Positions 40,042 to 48,139 of a stretch of DNA of 64,000 nucleotides are shown here, piece after piece. Position 1 is the first letter of the stretch, and every line of letters starts with the position of its first letter. Source of the stretch: CAIWHR01 sp963779805. GTDB taxonomy: Bacteria > Pseudomonadota > Gammaproteobacteria > Burkholderiales > Casimicrobiaceae. The notes beneath the pieces are model-generated. The model saw only the letters and a program-made list of their open reading frames with translations. It did not search any database and had not been told where the DNA came from. A program made the translations under genes and the position numbers. The DNA lies in the NCBI GenBank assembly GCA_963779805.1, contig CAVZZN010000014.1:1-64000 (forward strand), given 5' to 3'.

Positions 40042-40047
40042 TAGGCT
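40042..40047 (+). promoter_or_regulatory. -10 element for leaderless sigma factor gene
   Basis: TAGGCT, six bases, then the GTG at 40054. Confidence 0.55.
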
Positions 40048-40053
40048 GGATGC

Positions 40054-40578
40054 GTGGACAAGGCGGAGCTCGACCGGCGCTTTACCGAGCTGTACAAGGC
40101 GCACCTTCGGGACGTCTACTCCTACAGCTACTACCGGGTCGGCAATCACCACGACGCCGAGGATCTGACCGAGCAGACCTTTCTGCAGGCCTACCGGCAC
40201 TTCGAGCGTGCGCTGCGCGAGTCGAAGGGGAGGCCGCTGCGCCCCTGGCTGATTCGCATCGCGCACAACCTCGCAGCGAATCTCTATCGCGACCGTGCGC
40301 GCAAGCCGCAGACCGCCCTGGACTCGGTCGCGGAGCCCGAAGGCCTGCACACGACCGAGCAGCTCGTCGAGGGCCGCGACGAGCTGCGCCAGATCCTCGA
40401 GGGCGTGCGGCAGCTGCCGGACGACCGTCGGGAGGCGCTGATCATGCGCTTCGCACTCGGGATGGACAACAAGGAGATCGCCCGGGCACTCGGCCGCACG
40501 GACGGCGCCACGAAGGTGCTGATCCATCGCGCGATCAAGCAGCTCGAGGAGATCGTGCGAGAGCCGCAGGAGGTGTGA
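40054..40578 (+). CDS. ECF-like sigma-70 family factor
   Basis: Intact, 174 residues. Region 2: VYSYSYYRVGNHHDAEDLTE and QTFLQAYRHFERAL; region 4: VRQLPDDRREALIMRFALGM then DNKEIARALGRTDGATKVLI. It is five bases from a small membrane protein gene that may be its regulator. Target promoters unknown. Confidence 0.88.
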   Translation: MDKAELDRRFTELYKAHLRDVYSYSYYRVGNHHDAEDLTEQTFLQAYRHFERALRESKGRPLRPWLIRIAHNLAANLYRDRARKPQTALDSVAEPEGLHTTEQLVEGRDELRQILEGVRQLPDDRREALIMRFALGMDNKEIARALGRTDGATKVLIHRAIKQLEEIVREPQEV

Positions 40579-40582
40579 GCCG

Positions 40583-40936
40583 ATGAGCGCCCAGCCGCAC
40601 CGCACCGACGTCGAGGCTCTGCTGAGCCGTGCGCTCGCACCCGTCGACCCGCCGGAGCACCTGAGCGTCCGGCTCGAGGACACGCTCACGACGATCACGG
40701 CACTCGCGGCCGACGAGCTCGAATCCTGGGAGCTGCGCTCGCTGCACGATCCGCGCACGTGGGTTCGCCCGGCCGTCGCCGCGGGCATCGGCACGGTCGC
40801 CGCCGGCAGCCTCGCCGTCCTGCAGGCGCGTCGTCGCCGCGGCCGCCGGCGCACGGGCGACGCGGATCCGGTTGAGTTCGCCGCCGGCGCCGTCCGCACG
40901 ATCGCGGACGAGGTCGAGCGTCGCCTCCGCGGCTGA
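40583..40936 (+). CDS. Small membrane protein, possible partner of the upstream sigma factor
   Basis: Intact, 117 residues. Acidic N-terminal region (VEALLSRALAPVDPPEHLSV), one membrane helix around TWVRPAVAAGIGTVAAGSLA, and a basic juxtamembrane run (QARRRRGRRRTG). The N-terminal half resembles the short cytoplasmic tails of anti-sigma factors, but there is no diagnostic motif. Confidence 0.65.
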   Translation: MSAQPHRTDVEALLSRALAPVDPPEHLSVRLEDTLTTITALAADELESWELRSLHDPRTWVRPAVAAGIGTVAAGSLAVLQARRRRGRRRTGDADPVEFAAGAVRTIADEVERRLRG

Positions 40937-40951
40937 CGCGGCCATGCACGG

Positions 40952-41788
40952 ATGAGCACCCAGACGGACACCACCTGCTACCGCCACCCCGGGCGCGAGA
41001 CCCGCGTCTCGTGCTCGAGCTGCGGCCGCCCGATCTGCCCGGACTGCATGACCCCGAGCCCGGTCGGCATGCGCTGCCCGGAGTGCTCGTCGCAGACGAC
41101 GAAGGTGCGTCCGCTGGCGACCTTGGGCGGCGGCGAGCCGCGGGCGACGATCGCGCTGATCGTGATCTGCTCGATCGTCTTCCTCGCCGAGGGCAGCCTC
41201 GGCGTGAACGGTGGCGGCAACGGCGCGATCTTCCGCGACGGCGCCCTCTTCGGACCGGCGGTCGCCGCCGGCGACTGGTGGCGGCTCGTGACCTACGGCT
41301 TCCTCCATGCGGGCCTGCTGCACATCGGCTTCAACATGCTGCTGCTGTGGCTGTTCGGCCGCGAGCTCGAGCCGCAGCTGGGGACGCCGATCTTCCTCGG
41401 CATCTACTTCTCCTGCCTGCTCGCGGGCGCCTTCGGTGCGCTCGTGTTCTCGCCGGACGCCCTGACCGTCGGCGCCTCCGGGGCGATCTTCGGCCTCATG
41501 GGCGCGGCGGCGGCGATCCTCTACGCCCGCGGTGTCAACCCGTTCCAGACGGACATCGGGATGCTCATCGTCTTCAACCTCGTCCTCAGCTTCGTGCTGT
41601 CGAACGTGTCGGTCGGCGGGCACATCGGCGGGCTCGTGGGCGGGATCATCGGCGGTCTGGCCGTCGCGGCCGGGGAGCGGCGCCGGCAGGCGTGGATCGG
41701 CTGGGCGGGCCTCCTGGGCGTCGCCATCGTCTCCGTCATCGGCGCCGAGATGGCCGCCCGCAGCGGCGGCACCGGCCTCGGGATCTAG
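40952..41788 (+). CDS. Rhomboid family intramembrane serine protease with N-terminal B-box-like zinc finger
   Basis: Intact, 278 residues. Residues 9-47 hold a zinc finger (CYRHPGRETRVSCSSCGRPI, PDCMTPSP, MRCPECSS). The rhomboid domain follows: WWRLVTYGFLHAGLLHIGFN, LLWLFGRELE, the catalytic Ser in TVGASGAIFGLMGA, and the catalytic His in GGHIGGLVGGIIGG. The zinc-finger/rhomboid layout is common in actinobacteria. Confidence 0.95.
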   Translation: MSTQTDTTCYRHPGRETRVSCSSCGRPICPDCMTPSPVGMRCPECSSQTTKVRPLATLGGGEPRATIALIVICSIVFLAEGSLGVNGGGNGAIFRDGALFGPAVAAGDWWRLVTYGFLHAGLLHIGFNMLLLWLFGRELEPQLGTPIFLGIYFSCLLAGAFGALVFSPDALTVGASGAIFGLMGAAAAILYARGVNPFQTDIGMLIVFNLVLSFVLSNVSVGGHIGGLVGGIIGGLAVAAGERRRQAWIGWAGLLGVAIVSVIGAEMAARSGGTGLGI

Positions 41789-41798
41789 TACCCGTGGC

Positions 41799-42692
41799 CT
41801 AGACCACCAGCGCGTCGAGCGCCGGTCCCGGCGCGTCGGGTACGGCGCGCGGGTGCAGGATGTGGGCGAGCGTCTCGAGCCCGTCGACCAGCCGCGGACC
41901 CGGTCGCGAGAACGTCGCCGACGCGTCGATCGCCACGACGCGTCTGGCGCCGAGCGACCGCAGCTGATCTGCGTGCGCCTCGGCCTCCTCGAGCGACCGC
42001 GCCGCGTCATACCCGCACGGCATCACGACGACGACGTCCGGCTCCGCTGCGGCGACCATCTCCCAGGTCGCCTGGAGCGATGGCTCCCCGGGCAGGCCGA
42101 GCACGTCGGTGCCGCCGGCCATCTCGATGAGCTGCGGCGTCCAATGGCCCGCCACGAAGACCGGGTCGAGCCACTCGAGCGCCGCGACGGTCACGAGCGG
42201 CTCGTCCATCACGGCCTCCTGAACCGCGTCGACGCGTGCCCGCTGCCGCGCGATCAGGTCGAGCGCGGCGCCCAGCGCGCCGGTGGCCTGCGCGACCGTC
42301 CGCACATCGACCATCGTCTCCCCGAACGTCCGCGGGTCGAGCGCGATGACCTCCGGGCACACCGGCAGCTTCTTCGCGATCGCCTGGACCTCGTCGTAGC
42401 TGACGGCGCAGACCGGGCAGAGTTCCTGGGTGACGATGAGATCGGGCTCGAGCTCGCGCAGCAACTGCTCGTCGAGGCCGTAGATCGCGTCGCCGCGCTC
42501 GGTCCGCTCGCGCACGGCGGCGTCGATCTGCGCCGAGCCCAGCCCCGGCGGCAGCTCGTCGCGCGTCAGGTGCGGCAGCGTCAGGACGTCCGGCGGGTAG
42601 TCGCACTCATGCGTGACGCCGACCACGTCGTCGCCGAGGCCGAGCGCGAACAGCAGCTCGGTGGCGTGGGGCACGAGGCTCACGATGCGCAC
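41799..42692 (-). CDS. BtuF-like periplasmic-binding-fold protein without signal peptide
   Basis: Intact, about 297 residues from a GTG start. The chain begins directly with the fold (VRIVSLVPHATELLFALGLG, GVTHECDYPPDV), then ELEPDLIVTQELCPVCAVSY, WLDPVFVAGHWTPQLIEMAG and AAEPDVVVVMPCGYDAARS. Family members bind cobalamin or metal complexes for ABC import, but there is no signal peptide or lipobox and no transporter gene nearby, so a cytoplasmic role is likely. Expressed leaderlessly from a promoter overlapping that of the next gene. Confidence 0.8.
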   Translation of the reverse strand: MRIVSLVPHATELLFALGLGDDVVGVTHECDYPPDVLTLPHLTRDELPPGLGSAQIDAAVRERTERGDAIYGLDEQLLRELEPDLIVTQELCPVCAVSYDEVQAIAKKLPVCPEVIALDPRTFGETMVDVRTVAQATGALGAALDLIARQRARVDAVQEAVMDEPLVTVAALEWLDPVFVAGHWTPQLIEMAGGTDVLGLPGEPSLQATWEMVAAAEPDVVVVMPCGYDAARSLEEAEAHADQLRSLGARRVVAIDASATFSRPGPRLVDGLETLAHILHPRAVPDAPGPALDALVV

Positions 42693-42698
42693 CCGGGA

Positions 42699-42708
42699 AT
42701 CGTAGACT
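42699..42708. promoter_or_regulatory. Overlapping divergent -10 elements (BtuF-like and pterin dehydratase genes)
   Basis: On the plus strand TAGACT (42703-42708) lies seven bases before the ATG at 42716. On the minus strand TACGAT (42699-42704) lies six bases before the GTG at 42692. The two hexamers share the TA at 42703-42704, so only one polymerase can bind at a time. Confidence 0.6.
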
Positions 42709-42715
42709 CGCTCCC

Positions 42716-43009
42716 ATGGGCACGCTCCCGCGCGATCAGATAGCGGCTCAACTCGGGGACGGGCCCTGGCGCCTGGAGGACGGCGCACTGGTTCGTGACC
42801 TGAAGCTTCAGGACTTCGCCGCGGCGATCGCGCTCGTCAACCGCGTGGCGGGCGCCGCCGAGGCCGCGAACCACCACCCGGACATCCTCGTTCACGGGTG
42901 GAACGGGCTCCGCCTCACGCTGTCCACACACAGCGAGGGCGGCGTGACCGAGGCCGATCTCGCGCTCGCGGCCACGATCGACGCGCTCGTCACCGAAGCC
43001 CAGGGTTGA
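42716..43009 (+). CDS. 4a-hydroxytetrahydrobiopterin dehydratase (PCD/DCoH)
   Basis: Intact, 97 residues, typical length. EAANHHPDILVHGWNGLRL contains the catalytic His pair, and LSTHSEGGVTEADLALAATI completes the family signature. It dehydrates pterin-4a-carbinolamine and can also act as a folate-related enzyme. Leaderless start. Confidence 0.9.
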   Translation: MGTLPRDQIAAQLGDGPWRLEDGALVRDLKLQDFAAAIALVNRVAGAAEAANHHPDILVHGWNGLRLTLSTHSEGGVTEADLALAATIDALVTEAQG

Positions 43010-43095
43010 CCGCCCGGACACGGGGTACACTCGCCGCGGCGAACCAGCGTGCCGGACGACCTTCCTCGAAGTAGCGGCCCCCAGGCCATCTGCCT

Positions 43096-44410
43096 ATGAC
43101 CGCGCTGCTGATCGTCGGGGTGCTGGTGCTCGTTCTGGTGAACGGGTTCTTCGTCGGCGCCGAGTTCGCGCTGGTGCGCGCCAATCGCGGAAGGCTCGAA
43201 GAGCAGGCGCGCGACGGCGTTCGCGGTGCCGCCCGCGCGGCGGCGCAGCAGCAGGACCTCAGCCAGTACCTGTCCGCCTGCCAGTTCGGGATCACGCTCG
43301 CCTCGCTCGGCATCGGCTTCCTCGGCGAACCGGCCATCGCGACGCTGTTCGAGCCACTGCTGGGAGGCCCGCTCTCGCACGGCGCGTCGGTCGCCATCTC
43401 CGTCGCGATCGCCTACATCCTCGTCACGTCGATCCACGTGATCGCCGGCGAGCAGGTGCCGAAGATCTTCGCGATCGTCAACGCCGAGAGCGTCGCCCGG
43501 CGCTCGGCCCGCCCACTCGGCTGGTTCGAGCTGGGCATGCGCCCGTTCATCAACATGCTCAACGGGGCGGCCAACGGGATCCTGCGGCTGATGCGCATCG
43601 ACCCGACCGCCGAGCTGGACGAGGGCGGCTCCCCCGAAGACTTCAAGCTGCTCGATCTCACAGGCGCAGCTCGGCGGCAAGCTCGACCCGGGAGAGGCGG
43701 GCATGCTCGCCGGCGTCTTCCAGCTCCACGAGCAGGAGGCACGGCAGGTGATGACGCCGATCCCGGCGGTCGTCACCGTTGACGTGTCCGACGATGTCGA
43801 GACGGCGCTCCGGCGCTGCGTGAGCTCCGGCCACACGCGCCTCGTGGTGACCGAGGACGGAAGCTCCGACCGCGTCCGCGGGACCGTCCACGCGAACTCG
43901 CTGGCCCGTCTCTACATGGCGGACGGGCCGAGGGCGTCGATCGAGGGGCTCGTGAAGCCGGCGCTGATCGTTCCCGAGACCAAACCGCTCGATGACCTGC
44001 TCGCCGACCTCCAGCGCGAGCGCTCGTCGCTCGCCGTCGTCGTCGACGAGTACGGCCGCACGGCGGGCATCGTGACCGTCGAGGACATCGTCGAGGAGGT
44101 CGTCGGCGAGATCGACGACGAGACGGACCCGGCGGGCGGGGCCGTCCGGCGCCTGGCGAACGGCGACTGGTTCGTGCGCGGGCACGTCGCGATCGGCGAC
44201 CTGCTCGATCACGGCATCGCGCTGCCGGTCGACACCGACGCGTACAACTCGGTCGGCGGGCTCGTGTTCGACGAGCTGGGTCGCCTCCCCAAGCGGGGCG
44301 ACGCCGTCGACGTGGACGGGTACTCGATCCGCGTCGAGTCGGTGCGCGAGAATCGCGTCGAGGCGGTCCGCATTCGCCCGCGCGCCGCGGTCCCCCGCGA
44401 CGAGCGCTGA
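43096..44410 (+). CDS. CNNM/CorC-type transporter protein with CBS pair
   Basis: DUF21 membrane domain (MTALLIVGVLVLVLVNGFFV, GAEFALVRANRGRLEEQARD, SACQFGITLASLGIGFLGEP), CBS pair (VMTPIPAVVTVDVSDDVETA; VVVDEYGRTAGIVTVEDIVE) and CorC_HlyC domain (YNSVGGLVFDELGRLPKRGD). One shift near 43665. About 437 residues. Family members move or sense Mg2+/Co2+. The gene has a leader of about 60 bases; TACACT at 43026 is a possible -10. Confidence 0.9.
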
Positions 44411-44421
44411 CGAGGAGCCAC

Positions 44422-44528
44422 AGAACGAAACCGGCCCGCTTGCGCGGGCCGGTCCGGTGCTTCTGGGAGGAGGTGCACTCTGTTGTGTGTGCGAGATGCG
44501 TTCGCAGAAAGAACCTTCCCGCGCCGCG
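44422..44528 (-). ncRNA. Candidate small RNA 1 with C-rich anti-Shine-Dalgarno loop
   Basis: Minus-strand unit. A 4-bp hairpin (GTGC/GCAC, 44457-44478) displays the loop ACCTCCTCCCAGAA, which matches the ACCUCCU core of the 16S anti-Shine-Dalgarno. It is followed by a strong terminator-like stem (GCGGGCCGGT arm, 44430-44453) and TTTCGTTCT. Upstream are boxes CTTAAG (44561-44566) and AGGGAGCGTTGAG (44529-44541), 19 bases apart, shared exactly with unit 2. 5' end not defined. Confidence 0.4.
44430..44453 (-). terminator. Terminator hairpin of small RNA 1, also beyond the CorC gene
   Basis: Perfect 10-bp stem ACCGGCCCGC/GCGGGCCGGT with a 4-base loop. The T-rich side (TTTCGTTCT) follows on the minus strand, so it terminates leftward transcription best; it also lies 20 bases after the CorC stop. 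Confidence 0.65.
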
Positions 44529-44599
44529 CTCAACGCTCCCTAAAGCAGCCCTACGAAGTTCTTAAGACCCGGCGGGGGCCCCGGAATCGCCTCAGAAAC

Positions 44600-44733
44600 A
44601 GGACCGGCCCGCACTCTGTGCGGGCCGGCTTGGTCCTGTGCATCGGGGGCTTTGGTGGCGGTGTCCAGTCGCCGGCCCCTAAAGCTTTGGGAGGAGGTGC
44701 TTCCCTGAGGTACGAGCATCTTGGACGACGGTT
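44600..44733 (-). ncRNA. Candidate small RNA 2 with C-rich anti-Shine-Dalgarno loop
   Basis: Second unit on the minus strand. The hairpin stem is AAGC/GCTT (44682-44702), different from unit 1, but the loop ACCTCCTCCCAAA is kept, which suggests selection for structure and loop. A 10-bp terminator-like stem lies at 44604-44628. Boxes GTTAAG (44766-44771) and AGGGAGCGTTGAG (44734-44746) are 19 bases apart as in unit 1. The unit begins just after the stop of the GST-like gene. Confidence 0.4.
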
Positions 44734-44773
44734 CTCAACGCTCCCTCAAGAGGCCCGAAAAGGTCCTTAACGT

Positions 44774-45391
44774 TCAGGCCCGCGGGAGCGCGTCGATGCG
44801 CCGGGCCCAGGCGTCGAGGCGCGGCAGCGCGCCGCCCTCGCGCAGATGCTCGTGCAGGATCCAGTGGAAGGGCTCCACGTCGCCGGGATCGGGTTCGACG
44901 ATCCGGTACTTCAGGAACGGGAAGCACACGACGTCGAAGGCGCCGAGGGCGTCACCGAGCAGGAACTCGCGGTCGCCGAGCAGCGCGTCGAACCACGGCA
45001 GGGTCTCCTGGATCTCCCGCGAGCATGCGGCGATGACGTCCGCGTCCGGATGCGGGCGCGGCAGCTTCTCGTCGATCGCGTTCGGGGCGCGCTTCCAGAC
45101 CTCGTTGAACCATGCGATCGCGACGTCCGTGACGGCGCGCTCCGCCGGGTCGGCGGGCCAGAGCGGCGGCTCGGGCACCACGTGCTCGAGCCAGCGCAGG
45201 ATCACGGTCGAGTCGCTCACGACGGCGTCCGGCGTCTCGAGCACCGGGACGAGGTCCTGGCCGCTCAGCGCGCGCAGCGGCGCGCGGGCATCCGGGTCGA
45301 CCTCCACCCAGTCCGCCTCCACGCCCTTGTACGCCAGGGCGAGCGCGACCCGCTCGACGTTCGTCGAGAACGCGATCCGGTGAACGCGCAG
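44774..45391 (-). CDS. Glutathione S-transferase-like protein
   Basis: About 200 residues. Thioredoxin-fold start (HRIAFSTNVERVALALAYKG), QDLVPVLETPDAVVSDSTVI with cis-Pro, then a helical domain (LPWFDALLGDREFLLGDALG, AFDVVCFPFLKYRI). No ATG, GTG or TTG is present in frame near the N-terminus (CTG codons only), so the start is uncertain or lost to a shift. It follows the 3-hydroxyacyl-CoA dehydrogenase gene on the same strand. Confidence 0.75.
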   Translation of the reverse strand: MRVHRIAFSTNVERVALALAYKGVEADWVEVDPDARAPLRALSGQDLVPVLETPDAVVSDSTVILRWLEHVVPEPPLWPADPAERAVTDVAIAWFNEVWKRAPNAIDEKLPRPHPDADVIAACSREIQETLPWFDALLGDREFLLGDALGAFDVVCFPFLKYRIVEPDPGDVEPFHWILHEHLREGGALPRLDAWARRIDALPRA

Positions 45392-45408
45392 GCGCAGCCG
45401 CCCAGCCC

Positions 45409-46203
45409 TCAGCCGTAGTTGTAGAAGCCGCGCCCGCTCTTGCGGCCGAGCGCGCCCTCGGCGATCAGCGCCTGGACCTTGGGCGGGATCGTCGCGCCGA
45501 TCTCGCGCCCGATCGCGGCGGAGACGTCGAGGCCGACGAAGTCGATCAGTGCGAGCGGGCCCATCGGGTGGCCGGCCCCGAGCTTCATGCACTCGTCGAC
45601 GTCCTCGGGGCGCATAGCGTGCTGCTCCATGAAGTCCACGGCGGAGAAGAGGTAGGGGAAGAGCAGCTTGTTGACCACGAACCCGGGCGAATCCGGCACG
45701 ACGACGGCGGTCTTCCCGAGCGCCTCGCACAGCGCCGTGGCGCGGGCGATCGTGGTCTCCGAGGCCTGTGTCGGGAACGCCAGCTCGATCAGCTGCATAC
45801 GCGGGACGGGGTTGAAGACGTGCAGGCCGACGAACCGGTCGGGCCGGCCGCCGGCGACCGCGAGCTCCGACACCGACAGCGACGACGTGGTCGTGGCGAT
45901 GATCGCCTCGGGGCCGGCGACGCTGTCGAGATGCCCGAGCACGCCGCCCTTGATGACCGGTTCCTCGGCGACGGCCTCGACGAAGAACGTCGCGTCGCTG
46001 AGGTCGGCCCAGTCGGTTGCGACGGTGACGGCGCCGGGCCCGGCCTCGTCGGCGAGGCGCGCGCGCTGCTTGTCGATCGAGGCGCGGGCGCGCTCGGCCG
46101 AGGCCTCGGAGCGGGCGTGGAGGTGGACATCGGAGAGCTTGGCCGCGACGACGGCGAGGCCGCACTCGATGGCGCCGCTTCCGGCGATGGCAAGACGTCT
46201 CAT
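45409..46203 (-). CDS. 3-hydroxybutyryl/3-hydroxyacyl-CoA dehydrogenase
   Basis: Intact, 264 residues. NAD-binding N-domain (RRLAIAGSGAIECGLAVVAA), FVEAVAEEPVIKGGVLGHL, the catalytic His region FVGLHVFNPVPRMQLIEL, and the C-terminal dimer domain (DSPGFVVNKLLFPYLFSAVD, GAGHPMGPLALIDFVGLD). It interconverts 3-hydroxyacyl-CoA and acetoacyl-CoA in fatty acid or PHB metabolism. An ATG at 46210 is in another frame. Confidence 0.9.
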   Translation of the reverse strand: MRRLAIAGSGAIECGLAVVAAKLSDVHLHARSEASAERARASIDKQRARLADEAGPGAVTVATDWADLSDATFFVEAVAEEPVIKGGVLGHLDSVAGPEAIIATTTSSLSVSELAVAGGRPDRFVGLHVFNPVPRMQLIELAFPTQASETTIARATALCEALGKTAVVVPDSPGFVVNKLLFPYLFSAVDFMEQHAMRPEDVDECMKLGAGHPMGPLALIDFVGLDVSAAIGREIGATIPPKVQALIAEGALGRKSGRGFYNYG

Positions 46204-46265
46204 CGGACATGGGCGCGGCACCTTAGCCGGAAGGACGCTCAGCCGACCCTGCGGTCCTTCCTGGA

Positions 46266-46271
46266 TATCCT
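46266..46271 (+). promoter_or_regulatory. -10 element for leaderless PRC-barrel gene
   Basis: TATCCT, six bases, then the ATG at 46278. Confidence 0.5.
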
Positions 46272-46277
46272 CGGCGT

Positions 46278-46638
46278 ATGGATCGCGGAGCACCAGTCGA
46301 GCTGGCTGGTCGCAGGCCCCGGCCTCGAGGTCGTCGCCTCTGACGGGGCCGTCGTCGGCAAGGTCCGGCACGTGCTCGCCGCCCCCGAGGAGGACATCTT
46401 CGACGGGCTCGTGATCGACCTTGCGTCGGGGCGTCACGGCTTCGGCCGACTCCGAGGACGTCGACGGAGTTCTTCGAACCACGCCGTCGTCCTGCGCCTG
46501 GACGGCGCCGAGTGCGAGCACCTGCCAGAGCCGCAGCCTGCTCCCGGAGGCCTCACCGCGACGGGCGACACGCCGCCGCCGGGGCCGCTCCAGCGCAAGC
46601 TCCACCGCGCCTGGGACCTCATCTCCGGCAAGGGCTGA
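46278..46638 (+). CDS. PRC-barrel-like domain protein (frameshifted)
   Basis: About 120 residues after shifts near 46300 and 46445. LEVVASDGAVVGKVRHVLAA and DIFDGLVIDLASGRHGF form a PRC-barrel-like beta domain. The tail is Pro-rich and ends LQRKLHRAWDLISGKG. PRC barrels often bind RNA or photosystem/ribosome-maturation partners; the role here is unknown. Confidence 0.6.
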
Positions 46639-46696
46639 CCCGCACGTGGGCGTGCACGCCCGGCAGAGGCCCGCGCGAATCGGAGAGGATCGGCTG

Positions 46697-48139
46697 ATGC
46701 GGCAGCTCACCAGCCTCGACGCGCAGTTCCTCGCGCTCGAGCAGCACACGGCAGACCGGCCACGTCGGCGGTCTCGCGATTCTCGATCCCTCGACCGCCC
46801 CGGCGGCACGATCTCCGCGGCGAGCATCCAGCGGGTGATCGGCGAGCGCATCTCGCTGCTGCCGCCGCTGCGCTGGCGCCTGGCCGAGGTGCCGCTGGGC
46901 CTCGATCACCCGTACTGGATCGACGACGCGGACTTCGACCTCGAGTACCACGTCCGCGAGATCGCGCTGCCCGCGCCCGGAGGCGACGACCAAGCTCGGC
47001 GAGCAGGTCGCGCGGATCTGCGCCAGGCCGCTGACCGCTCGCGCCCGCTGTGGGAGATCTACCTCATCTACGGGCTCGAGGGCGGTCATGTCGCGATGCT
47101 CACGAAGATCCACCACGCCGTCATCGACGGGATGTCGGGTGCGGAGATCATGGGCCTGCTGCTCGACCTGCAGCCCGAGGGCCGCGCGGTGCCCGAGGCG
47201 AGCGAGAACGGCTTCGGCGAGCGCGCGCCCGGCGAGCTCGAGATGCTCGGCCGCGGCCTGATGGCGCTGCCCCGTTACCCGTTTCGCGCGCTGCGGGCGC
47301 TGCCGCGCGCGGTCCCGAACATCGAGGACACGCCGTTCGCCACGCTGCCCGGGGCGGGGATCCTCGGCAAGCTCGCGGGGGAGGTCCAGCACGTGGTGCT
47401 GCGCGACAGCGGAACGCCCGACCGGGCGAAGCTCGTCGCTCCCAAGACGACGTTCAACGGCCGGGTGTCCGCCCACCGTCGGTTCATCTTCGGCCGGATC
47501 CCGCTGGCGGACATCAAAGCCGTCAAGAACGTGCACGGCTGCACCGTCAACGACGTCGCGGTCTCGATGTGCGCCGGCGCCGTGCGCCGCTGGCTCGTCG
47601 AACACGACGAGCTTCCCGAGGAGGCGCTCGTCGCGCAGATCCCGGTCTCGGTGCGCACCGGCGATCAGATGGGGACGTTCGGCAACCGCATTCTGCTGAT
47701 GAGCGCGCCGCTCCACACCGAGATCTCCGACCCGGTCGAGCGCCTGCTGCGCACCCACGACGACATGGCGGACATGAAGGAGCGCCACCGCGCGCTGCCG
47801 GCCGAGCTACTGCAGGACGCGAACAACTTCATCCCGCCGGCGGTCTTCGCGCAGGCGGCGCAGCTCACGTTCCGCCTGTCGACGAGCCGCCCGGGACGGC
47901 CCGCCTGGAACCTCGTCATCTCGAACGTGCCGGGGCCGCAGGTCCCGCTCTACATGGCAGGGGCCCGGCTCGTGGCGAACTACCCCGTGTCGGTCATCAC
48001 CGACGGGATGGGGCTGAACATCACGCTCATGAGCTACTGCGGGATGGTGGACTTCGGGATCGTCGCGGACCGCGATCAGATGCCCGACGCGCACCTGCTG
48101 ATGGGCTGGCTCGAGGACGAGCTCGCCGCCCTGGCCTGA
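46697..48139 (+). CDS. Wax ester synthase/diacylglycerol acyltransferase (WS/DGAT)
   Basis: About 480 residues. Starts RQLTSLDAQFLALEQHTADR; the acyltransferase motif is MLTKIHHAVIDGMSGAEIMG (HHxxxDG), and SNVPGPQVPLYMAGARLVAN is the second family signature. Shifts near 46760 and 46985. It makes triacylglycerol or wax esters from acyl-CoA, a common actinobacterial storage function. Neighbouring acyl-CoA genes support a lipid role. Confidence 0.92.
   Translation: MRQLTSLDAQFLALEQHTADRPRRRSRDSRSLDRPGGTISAASIQRVIGERISLLPPLRWRLAEVPLGLDHPYWIDDADFDLEYHVREIALPAPGGDDQARRAGRADLRQAADRSRPLWEIYLIYGLEGGHVAMLTKIHHAVIDGMSGAEIMGLLLDLQPEGRAVPEASENGFGERAPGELEMLGRGLMALPRYPFRALRALPRAVPNIEDTPFATLPGAGILGKLAGEVQHVVLRDSGTPDRAKLVAPKTTFNGRVSAHRRFIFGRIPLADIKAVKNVHGCTVNDVAVSMCAGAVRRWLVEHDELPEEALVAQIPVSVRTGDQMGTFGNRILLMSAPLHTEISDPVERLLRTHDDMADMKERHRALPAELLQDANNFIPPAVFAQAAQLTFRLSTSRPGRPAWNLVISNVPGPQVPLYMAGARLVANYPVSVITDGMGLNITLMSYCGMVDFGIVADRDQMPDAHLLMGWLEDELAALA

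Noticed and set aside
43006..43031. TTGACC and TACACT upstream of the CorC gene as a -35/-10 pair.
   Set aside because: The spacer is only 14 bases, too short for a normal sigma-A promoter; TACACT alone may still act.
44422..44733. Reading the GGGAGGAGG sequences on the plus strand as ribosome binding sites for small genes.
   Set aside because: No start codon with a meaningful open frame follows at proper distance, while the minus strand shows paired stems and terminators.
44422..44733. Assigning the two RNAs to the actinobacterial 6C RNA class.
   Set aside because: The loops are ACCTCCTCCC rather than runs of six or more C, and the two-hairpin layout of 6C is not evident.
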